From assembly GCA_025928415.1 (NCBI GenBank), contig JAICJK010000131.1, forward strand, positions 1 to 6,912: a stretch of 6,912 nt of DNA, given 5' to 3'. Position 1 is the stretch's first letter. Each line of letters opens with the position of its first letter. A program made the translations under genes and the position numbers. The stretch is from Solirubrobacteraceae bacterium. GTDB taxonomy: Bacteria; Actinomycetota; Thermoleophilia; Solirubrobacterales; Solirubrobacteraceae. The notes below the pieces were generated by a model, which saw only the letters and a list, made by a program, of their open reading frames with translations, ran no database searches and was not told the origin of the DNA. Shown in pieces: positions 1 to 5,255 of the stretch.

Positions 1-919
1 GCGCCGTGGCCGTCCGCCCCCGCATCCACACCGCGCCGGGCGGCCCGGCGGGGCGGCGCCGGCGGCGGCGCGGGAGGTCGCGGGTGACCGCGGCGAGGTC
101 CGCGCGCACCGCGGCGGCATAGGTGCGCGCCAGGCGGGCCTCGAGCTCGGCGGCCTCCAGGCGCCCGCTGCGGTAGGCGCGACCCAGCCGCAGCGCCACG
201 CGCTCGCGCGCGGCATCGGAGACTCGGAGGTCGAGGCGGTCGGCGCCGTGGCCGACGTAGCGCTCCGGCGCCGCCGCGAAGCGCCCGGCGCAGGCCTGCG
301 AGCAGAAGCGCTGCTCGGCGCCGCGGTGCACGAGCGTCACCGCCGCCTGCTCGCGGCCGAGCACGATCCGGCAGACGGGATCGACCGCCAGCCCGTCCCG
401 GGCCTCGGTGGGCGCGCGCAGCGCGAACAGCTCGACCGGCTCGGCGAGGTTCTTGAAGCGCCTGTGGCCCAGCGGCCGCAGCTCGAGGCCGTCGAGCGCG
501 GCGGCCGCGGCCGCGCGGGTCTCGCGCGTCATGAGGACCTCCCCGGCGACGGCGACCGAGGCGACCCGCGCCGCGAGGTTCACGGTCGCGCCGAACCAGT
601 CCCCGCCGCGGTGGACGGCCGGGCCCGTGTGCATGCCGACCCGGACCCCGAGGACGCCCGGACGGCCGCCGACTTCGGCCACCAGGCGCCGGGCGAGCGC
701 GACGGCCGCACACGGGTCGGCCGCGCGGAGCATCACCGCGTCGCCGATGCTCTTGACCTCCTCGGCGTCGTGGCCCGCGAGCACGCCGCGCACGCGGCGC
801 TCGAAGTCCGCGGCCACCGCGGCCCCCGCGTCGTCGCCGTGGGCCTCGGTCAGGGCCGTGAAGCCCGCGAGGTCCGCGAACGCGAACGTGTGCTGGGGCG
901 CGGGAGCGGGGTCGGGCAC
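1..919 (-). CDS. Class III adenylate/guanylate cyclase fused to YHS and DUF1707 domains (3' end cut by window)
   Basis: Probable cytoplasmic enzyme making cAMP from ATP. Reading down from GTG at 919, 306 codons stay open to the window edge. Residues 12-168 form a class III cyclase domain with all six canonical residues in the right spacing: metal-binding D16 (FADLAGFT) and D60 (KSIGDAVM), purine-selecting K56 and D107 (DWFGATVN), and transition-state N114 and R118 (VNLAAR). K plus D predicts ATP rather than GTP. Residues 178-222 are a YHS domain (DPVC at 180-183, FCSQAC at 205-210, end PERY), a small Cys-based motif often linked to metals. Residues 230-283 match DUF1707 (LRVSDAARERV, GRLEAAELEARL, TRDLP), followed by six arginines. 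What follows DUF1707, possibly membrane segments, lies outside. The GTG has a GGAGG four bases upstream and no in-frame start above it. It is divergent from the GNAT gene. The domain calls are strong; the role of the fusion is unknown. Confidence 0.9.
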   Translation of the reverse strand, partial: MPDPAPAPQHTFAFADLAGFTALTEAHGDDAGAAVAADFERRVRGVLAGHDAEEVKSIGDAVMLRAADPCAAVALARRLVAEVGGRPGVLGVRVGMHTGPAVHRGGDWFGATVNLAARVASVAVAGEVLMTRETRAAAAAALDGLELRPLGHRRFKNLAEPVELFALRAPTEARDGLAVDPVCRIVLGREQAAVTLVHRGAEQRFCSQACAGRFAAAPERYVGHGADRLDLRVSDAARERVALRLGRAYRSGRLEAAELEARLARTYAAAVRADLAAVTRDLPRRRRRRPAGPPGAVWMRGRTATA

Positions 920-923
920 GGCA

Positions 924-939
924 CCTCCGTGGACGGAGG
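924..939 (-). promoter_or_regulatory. Inverted repeat enclosing the cyclase Shine-Dalgarno
   Basis: Read on the minus strand, CCTCCG-TCCA-CGGAGG can fold into a six-base-pair stem with a four-base loop. The 3' arm contains the GGAGG that serves the GTG start at 919. If it forms in the mRNA it would hide the ribosome-binding site and lower translation. In DNA this GC-rich, a short hairpin can also arise by chance. The rest of the 920-1030 divergent gap shows no convincing -35/-10 pair on either strand. Confidence 0.35.
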
Positions 940-1018
940 CGAGCCTACCCGGGCGCGGCGGCCGGCCGCGTCCTGTGCGCCATCGCACTCAGGAAGCCGA
1001 GCCGGCGTCCGCCACAAT

Positions 1019-1025
1019 GGAAGGA
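1019..1025 (+). promoter_or_regulatory. Ribosome-binding site of the GNAT gene
   Basis: GGAAGGA lies five bases before ATG 1031 and decides the start. The reading frame is open much further upstream, to about 248, but that stretch is antisense to the cyclase gene and is not coding. Confidence 0.65.
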
Positions 1026-1030
1026 CCCGA

Positions 1031-1528
1031 ATGCCCGTTCGCCTGCGTGACATCCGCCCCGAGGACAAGGCCGCTCTGGTGGCCTTCCACTCCCGCCTGT
1101 CGGAGGACACGCGCTACCGCCGCTACCACGCGATGAAGGGCGACCTGACCAGGGGCGACCTGCGCTTCCTGACCGAGGTCGACGGCCGCGCCCACGTCGC
1201 CCTGGTCGCCTACGACGGCGACCGTCCCGGCGAGCTGCTCGGCGTCGCCCGCGCGGTCGCCGACGACGAGCGCCCGGGCGAGAGCGAGCTGGCGGTCGTC
1301 GTCCGCGACGACCAGCAGGGCACGGGGCTCGGGGGCATCCTCGTCGACGGGCTGCTGCGCCGCGTCGCCGAGGCCGGCGGCCGGCAGGTGCGGGCCGACG
1401 TCCAGGCCGACAACCACCGCGCGATGCGCTTCTTCCAGGGCTTCGGGGCCCGCCAGCGCGCCGGCGCCGGGCCGGTGCGCGAGCTGGTCATCCCCACGCA
1501 GCCGCCCGGCGGGCAGCAGGGCTCCTAG
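1031..1528 (+). CDS. GNAT-family N-acetyltransferase, Pat-like, single domain
   Basis: A 165-residue acetyltransferase that should move acetyl from acetyl-CoA to an amine or protein lysine; the target is unknown. The N-terminus (RLRDIRPEDKAALVAFHSRL, then SEDTRYRRYH) resembles the GNAT module of the Pat protein-lysine acetyltransferases and of large ADP-forming acyl-CoA synthetase fusions. Motif A, which binds the CoA pyrophosphate, is at residues 89-101 (VVVRDDQQGTGLG), and the motif B-like end DNHRAMRFFQGFGA is at 127-140. E86, on the strand before motif A, is a candidate general base. No cyclic-nucleotide-binding domain is attached, unlike mycobacterial Pat, so any cAMP control would have to be indirect. 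The start is fixed by a good ribosome-binding site. The gene is divergent from the cyclase and ends 5 nt from the converging c-di-GMP gene. Family is secure; Pat-like function is inference. Confidence 0.88.
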   Translation: MPVRLRDIRPEDKAALVAFHSRLSEDTRYRRYHAMKGDLTRGDLRFLTEVDGRAHVALVAYDGDRPGELLGVARAVADDERPGESELAVVVRDDQQGTGLGGILVDGLLRRVAEAGGRQVRADVQADNHRAMRFFQGFGARQRAGAGPVRELVIPTQPPGGQQGS

Positions 1529-1533
1529 TCGCC

Positions 1534-4221
1534 CTACGGGCGCATGCGCGGGCGGCCGGAGCCGTCCTCGCGCAGCGCGAGCACCGTCAGGCCGCCGTCC
1601 TCGAGCAGCGCGGCCATCGCCTCGACGACCTCCGGGTCGAACTGACCGCCCGCGCACCGCCGCAGCTCGGCCAGCGCGTCGGCGACCGGCATGCCGGCGT
1701 GGTAGGGCCGGTCGGAGGTCATCGCCTCGAAGGAGTCGGCGACGAAGATGATCCGCGCCTCGAGCGGGATCTCCCCGCCCTCGAGGCCGTCCGGGTAGCC
1801 GCGCCCGTCCACCCGCTCGTGGTGGTGGCGCACCCAGCGCGACTCGTCGGCCAGCCCGGCGTGGGCCAGCAGCGTGCCGCCGACCGGCGCGTGCCCCTTG
1901 ATCTGGCCGTACTCGTCGTCGGTCAGCGCGGCCGGCTTGTCGAGGATCGACGCGCTCACCGACACCTTGCCGACGTCGTGGAGCAGCGCCGCGCGGCGCA
2001 GGCGCACGACGCGGTCGTGGTCGAGGCCGAGGCGCTGGCCGAGCGCGACGGCGTAGCTGGCGACGTTCTCGGAGTGGTCGCGCGTGTGCAGGTGCTGGGC
2101 GTCGATCATCGCCACGAGCGCGTAGAGGTGCGCGAGGCCGCCGTCGGCCACCGTGGCCGCGCTCTGGCCCGTGACCTCGCTGGACACCGCGCAGAGGTTC
2201 TTGCCGTTGTCCTTGGCCCACGCGAGCGCCTCCTCGGCGCGCTTGCGCAGCTGCTCGCTGTCGCCGGCGTCGTCGGGGCAGGAGGCCACGCCGCCGCTGA
2301 GCGTCACCCGCCGGTCGGGCATCACGTCCAGGCGCGACAGGGCGGTCCGGATGCGCTCGGCGACGAGCAGCGCCTCGAGCTGCGAGGTCTCGGGGAGCAG
2401 CAGGGCGAACTCCTCGCCGCCCATCCGCGCGAACGAGTCCGACGGGCGGACGGTCGACAGCACGACCTCGGCCAGGCGCCGCAGGACCGCGTCGCCGGCG
2501 GCGTGCCCGTGGGTGTCGTTGATGTCCTTGAACTCGTCGAGGTCGAACAGGACCAGCGAGGCCGAGGAGCCGTAGCGCTCGGCGCGCAGGACCTCCTTGT
2601 CCAGCGCCTCGAGCAGGAAGCGCCGGTTGTAGACGCCGGTCAGCGGGTCGCGGATGGCCTCCTCGAGGCGCTCGCGGTAGTCGCGCGCGCTCTGGACCGC
2701 CATCGCCATCTGGTCGACCAGCAGCCCGAGCAGCGTCACGTTCTCGGCGTCGAAGCCGTCCTGCGCCGGGCGCACGAGCGACACCGCGCCGACGGACCGG
2801 TCGCGGACGCGGAGGGGCAGGCGCAGGATGCACCGCCGGCCGCGCTGCGCCAGCTCCGCGCCCTGCAGGCCGGCGGGCGGCGTGCCCGCCCAGATGTGGT
2901 CGTCGGCCCAGCCGCCCGTGGTCGCGCGGAGCACCGGCCGGCCGTCCTGCTCGACGTGCATGGCGCTGCTCGTCGCGCGGGCGGCGGTGTGCAGCACGGC
3001 GAGGGCGCGCTCGACGATCGGGCCCTCCTCGAGCGTCTGCGTCATCGTCGTCGCCAGCGCCGTGAGCGCCTCGAGCTCGCGGTTGCGCCGGTGGGCCTCG
3101 TGCAGCAGCGCGCGCTCGCGCGCCATCGCGTGCTGGCGCTGGAGCAGCAGCCAGGCCTGGCGGCCGAAGGCCAGGACGAGCGCCAGCGCGAACGCGCCGC
3201 CCCAGAAGACCTCGCCGCCGCGGCCGAGGTCGCCCGCGGCCAGCAGCGCGAGCGCGACGCCCGGGAACGCGGCGACGGCGCCCAGCGGCGCGATCAGCCG
3301 CTCGAGCAGCCAGCGCCGGACGGTGGGCTCGGCCGGCGGCGGGGCGTCCTCGAGGGCGGGCAGGCCCCGCTGCGCGGCGACGGCGAGGCCGGCGCCGGCG
3401 ACGGCCCACAGCCCCGCGACCCACACGGCGGCCACCGACAGCGAGCCCGTGGCGTCCGCCGCCACCAGGGCATCGCCGCCCGTCGCCGACATGCACCCGA
3501 GCAGCAGCAGCCCCAGCGTGCCCTGGCCCGGGCGCCCGGCCAGGGCCACGAGGCTGAGGCCGCACACGAGCATCGCCACCAGGTCGACGGCCACGATGCC
3601 GGTCAGGAAGGGGTCGCCGTCGCGGAAGCCGGGGACCAGGATGAACCAGGTGCACAGCGAGCCGAGGACGAGGCCGAGCAGGGCCGCGTCGACCAGCGAC
3701 TCCCACTGCGCGCCGGCGAGGACGCGGCGGGCGAGCAGGACGGTGGCGCCCAGCAGCGTCGCCGACGCGCCCGCGCCGAGGTAGTAGGCGGCCCGCGAGG
3801 CGTCGCCGCCGAGCACCGAGCCGCCGACGATGAGGGCGCACGAGCCCATCACCATCGCCAGGCCCACGGCCTGCGTGCGCCACACGACGTGCCAGCGGAC
3901 GTCCCGGGCAGCCGCGCGGCAGGCGGCGAAGGCGGCGCTCAGCGCCAGCAGCGGCACCGCGAAGACGAGGTCGCCGACGTGCACGCCGACGAGCGGCAGC
4001 AGCCAGACGAGCGCGATCATGACCGCCAGCCCGCTGCCCGCGTCGGCCCGCCGGTGCTCCGGGGCCGCGTCGGCCTGCTCGCGCGCCCGCAGCGCCTGGG
4101 CCTCGGCCGCCGTCAGCGCCTCCAGCGGCGAGCCGCAGCGCCCGCAGCTCGGCTCGAGGAGGGTGGCCGTCAGGCCCTCACGGCTCCACCCGCAGACGGG
4201 ACAGTGGTGGACGAACGGCAT
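1534..4221 (-). CDS. Membrane-bound GGDEF/HD-GYP c-di-GMP protein with N-terminal zinc ribbon and GAF-like domain
   Basis: An 895-residue protein able in principle both to make and to break cyclic di-GMP at the membrane. Domain order: zinc ribbon at 7-30 (CPVCG and CGRCG; C7, C10, C26, C29); about ten hydrophobic segments over 65-360; a short linker that may be helical (361-385); a GAF-like region (about 386-512); GGDEF (about 520-680); HD-GYP (about 695-870). The GGDEF domain starts DPLTGVYNRR, has FDLDEFKDINDTHGH at 559-573 and active-site GGEEF at 601-605. The I-site RPSD (592-595) lies exactly five residues upstream, so product inhibition is expected. The HD-GYP domain keeps H716, HDVGK (748-752), H777, HHHERVDGRGYP (799-810) and D829. 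ATG 4221 is chosen because the zinc ribbon follows at once and because a longer in-frame GTG at 4296 would add 25 codons with about seven A/T third positions, unlike the gene. No clear ribosome-binding site precedes 4221. No partner gene in the window identifies its input signal. Confidence 0.92.
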   Translation of the reverse strand: MPFVHHCPVCGWSREGLTATLLEPSCGRCGSPLEALTAAEAQALRAREQADAAPEHRRADAGSGLAVMIALVWLLPLVGVHVGDLVFAVPLLALSAAFAACRAAARDVRWHVVWRTQAVGLAMVMGSCALIVGGSVLGGDASRAAYYLGAGASATLLGATVLLARRVLAGAQWESLVDAALLGLVLGSLCTWFILVPGFRDGDPFLTGIVAVDLVAMLVCGLSLVALAGRPGQGTLGLLLLGCMSATGGDALVAADATGSLSVAAVWVAGLWAVAGAGLAVAAQRGLPALEDAPPPAEPTVRRWLLERLIAPLGAVAAFPGVALALLAAGDLGRGGEVFWGGAFALALVLAFGRQAWLLLQRQHAMARERALLHEAHRRNRELEALTALATTMTQTLEEGPIVERALAVLHTAARATSSAMHVEQDGRPVLRATTGGWADDHIWAGTPPAGLQGAELAQRGRRCILRLPLRVRDRSVGAVSLVRPAQDGFDAENVTLLGLLVDQMAMAVQSARDYRERLEEAIRDPLTGVYNRRFLLEALDKEVLRAERYGSSASLVLFDLDEFKDINDTHGHAAGDAVLRRLAEVVLSTVRPSDSFARMGGEEFALLLPETSQLEALLVAERIRTALSRLDVMPDRRVTLSGGVASCPDDAGDSEQLRKRAEEALAWAKDNGKNLCAVSSEVTGQSAATVADGGLAHLYALVAMIDAQHLHTRDHSENVASYAVALGQRLGLDHDRVVRLRRAALLHDVGKVSVSASILDKPAALTDDEYGQIKGHAPVGGTLLAHAGLADESRWVRHHHERVDGRGYPDGLEGGEIPLEARIIFVADSFEAMTSDRPYHAGMPVADALAELRRCAGGQFDPEVVEAMAALLEDGGLTVLALREDGSGRPRMRP

Positions 4222-4263
4222 CGCCCCCGGGGAAATCGGCCGTTCGCACGCTGACTTGAAGGG

Positions 4264-4279
4264 GCCCGGACGTTCGGGC
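4264..4279. promoter_or_regulatory. 16-bp imperfect palindrome, candidate operator
   Basis: GCCCGGACGTTCGGGC reads nearly the same on both strands, with one non-matching pair (sixth and eleventh bases) and centre ACGT at 4270-4273. It sits in the divergent intergenic region about 70 nt before the first ATG of the rightward operon. The MerR-type protein encoded at the end of that operon is one possible ligand, but MerR operators are usually longer dyads between -35 and -10, so another regulator is equally possible. Chance is not excluded in GC-rich DNA. Confidence 0.3.
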
Positions 4280-4326
4280 AGAGTGGGCAGTGGCACGTCT
4301 CACTTCCCGCGGTCCGCCGCCCTCTC

Positions 4327-4331
4327 AAGGA
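4327..4331 (+). promoter_or_regulatory. Ribosome-binding site before the upstream ATG (4336)
   Basis: AAGGA lies four bases before ATG 4336, the start of the 10-codon leader ORF. The BKACE start at 4365 has no purine-rich tract of its own within 20 nt. Ribosomes therefore probably load here and reach BKACE by coupling. Confidence 0.45.
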
Positions 4332-4335
4332 CGCC

Positions 4336-4368
4336 ATGAGCCCCGACGATCCCGCCGTCATCGCATGA
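4336..4368 (+). CDS. 10-codon leader ORF copying the BKACE N-terminus
   Basis: From ATG 4336 the frame reads MSPDDPAVIA and stops at TGA 4366-4368. That stop overlaps the BKACE ATG at 4365 by four bases (ATGA). It has an AAGGA ribosome-binding site and matches the BKACE N-terminus in eight of nine residues. It may serve to feed ribosomes to BKACE by termination-reinitiation, or be an inert leftover of the duplication. The peptide itself has no recognisable function. Nothing in the sequence proves it is translated. Confidence 0.35.
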   Translation: MSPDDPAVIA

Positions 4369-4391
4369 GCCTCGACGACCCCGCCGTGATC
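4336..4391 (+). repeat. 27-nt imperfect tandem repeat of the BKACE start region, period 29
   Basis: The 27 bases from ATG 4336 to 4362 recur from ATG 4365 to 4391 with three mismatches (24 of 27 identical), two bases (GC) apart. In their own frames the copies encode MSPDDPAVI and MSLDDPAVI. Two of the three changes are silent (GAT/GAC, GTC/GTG) and one changes Pro to Leu. The period of 29 puts the copies out of frame with each other. The simplest origin is an old tandem duplication of the gene start that has since diverged. Confidence 0.85.
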
Positions 4392-5255
4392 ACCTGCTCG
4401 ATCTCCGGCTCGCTCGCGAACCGCGACCAGTGCGCGGCGATCCCCTACACGCCCGCGGAGTATGCCGCCGAGGCGCGGCGGATCGTCGACGAGGGCGGGG
4501 TGCACATCCACATCCACGCTCGGCGCCCCGACGGCACGCCGTCCTACGAGGTCGAGGACTTCCGCGCGATCACCGAGGCGATCCGCGCCGAGGTCGGCGA
4601 CGCGGCGATCGTCAACTACTCCACCGGCGCGATGGGCGTGTCGGTGGAGCAGCGGGTCGCCTACCTGCGCACCCTGCGCCCCGAGGTCGCGGCCCTGAAC
4701 ATGGGCTCGATGAACTACGCGAAGTACTCCGCCAAGCGGCGGGCGTTCGTGTTCGACGCGGTCTTCGCGAACCCGTTCTCGGAGATCATCGCCTTCCTCG
4801 AGGTCATGGAGGAGCTGCAGATCAAGCCCGAGCACGAGTGCTTCGACGTCGGGCACGTCGGCTCGCTGGCGCCGCTGGTCGACATGGGCCTGCTGCGCAC
4901 GCCGCTGCACGTGGACTTCGTGATGGGCGTGACCGGCGGCATCCCGCCGACCGCGCGCAACCTGGCCGCGATGGTCGACAACCTGCCCGCCGAGGCGCAC
5001 TGGGGCGTCATCGGGATCTCGCGGCCGCAGTGGATGCTCGTGGCCGCGGCGCTGACGCTGGGCGGCTCGATCCGCGTCGGGCTGGAGGACAACTTCTACC
5101 TGCCGGACGGGACGATGGCGCGCTCCAACGGCGAGCTGATCGCCAAGGCGCGGCAGCTCTGCGAGGACACCGGCCGGCGGCCGGCGACCGTGCAGGAGGC
5201 GCGCGCCATGCTCGGCGTGCGGCCGCTGGAGCCCGCGACCAGCGCCGCCGGCTGA
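4365..5255 (+). CDS. DUF849/BKACE family beta-keto acid cleavage enzyme
   Basis: A 296-residue cytoplasmic metalloenzyme of the BKACE (Kce, 3-keto-5-aminohexanoate cleavage) family. These zinc enzymes react a beta-keto acid with acetyl-CoA to give acetoacetate and a shortened acyl-CoA. Length is normal for the family. By alignment from memory with Kce of Cloacamonas, the zinc ligands H49 and H51 (HIHAR) and E241 (GLEDN) are kept, as are S86 (YSTG), E156/E158 (KPEHE), R237 (SIRVG) and D242. The Kce residue Glu14, which contacts the substrate amino group, is replaced by L17 (SISGSLANRD), so the substrate is probably not 5-amino-3-ketohexanoate. ATG 4365 is taken because the conserved N-terminal strand (VITCSISGS) follows directly; it lacks a ribosome-binding site and lies behind a copied leader ORF. 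The stop overlaps the next start by one base (TGATG). Family is secure; the physiological substrate is unknown. Confidence 0.9.
   Translation: MSLDDPAVITCSISGSLANRDQCAAIPYTPAEYAAEARRIVDEGGVHIHIHARRPDGTPSYEVEDFRAITEAIRAEVGDAAIVNYSTGAMGVSVEQRVAYLRTLRPEVAALNMGSMNYAKYSAKRRAFVFDAVFANPFSEIIAFLEVMEELQIKPEHECFDVGHVGSLAPLVDMGLLRTPLHVDFVMGVTGGIPPTARNLAAMVDNLPAEAHWGVIGISRPQWMLVAAALTLGGSIRVGLEDNFYLPDGTMARSNGELIAKARQLCEDTGRRPATVQEARAMLGVRPLEPATSAAG

Larger units (their letters stand above)
4222..4335. promoter_or_regulatory. Divergent promoter region between the c-di-GMP gene and the catabolic operon
   Basis: This 114-nt non-coding stretch must hold the promoters of both flanking transcripts. It is less GC-biased than the genes around it. 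A plus-strand TTGAAG at 4256-4261 followed 17 nt later by CAGAGT (4279-4284) is only a weak sigma70-type match, and I see no good minus-strand pair. A short direct repeat GGGCAG occurs at 4276-4281 and 4285-4290. The role is assigned from position; the hexamers are guesses. Confidence 0.45.

Noticed and set aside
942..947. Minus-strand TAGGCT as a -10 box for the cyclase gene
   Set aside because: It fits the loose TAnnnT pattern, but no TTGACA-like hexamer lies 16-18 bases upstream.
1013..1018. CACAAT as a -10 box for the GNAT gene
   Set aside because: It lies only 12 bases before the ATG and overlaps the ribosome-binding site region, leaving no room for a leader with that site; no -35 partner is seen.
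248..1030. Long plus-strand open frame running into the GNAT gene, as if the GNAT had a 261-residue N-terminal extension
   Set aside because: It is antisense to the cyclase gene, which has clear conserved motifs. The translation is low-complexity Arg/Ala/Gly, and a ribosome-binding site marks ATG 1031.
989..3883. 964-codon minus-strand open frame overlapping both the GNAT and c-di-GMP genes
   Set aside because: Arginine/proline/alanine-rich shadow in the wrong frame, with no recognisable motif, spanning two real genes.
4224..4232. GGGGG run just before ATG 4221 as a Shine-Dalgarno
   Set aside because: It is only two bases from the start codon, too close to work as a ribosome-binding site.
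1699..4254. 851-codon plus-strand open frame opposite the c-di-GMP gene
   Set aside because: It is a shadow caused by high GC: its residues are dominated by R, A, G, Q, H and V with no domain, while the minus strand encodes intact GGDEF and HD-GYP motifs.
4222..4296. Longer start (GTG 4296) for the c-di-GMP gene, which has a GGAAG six bases upstream
   Set aside because: The 25 extra codons have about seven A/T third positions, unlike the gene, no conserved character, and the zinc ribbon begins right after ATG 4221. The alternative is not fully excluded because 4221 lacks a good ribosome-binding site.
4290..4364. In-frame GTG at 4290 as an earlier BKACE start
   Set aside because: It would add 25 residues rich in Arg and Pro ahead of the conserved first strand and run through the duplicated start in the wrong frame. 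Family length fits ATG 4365.
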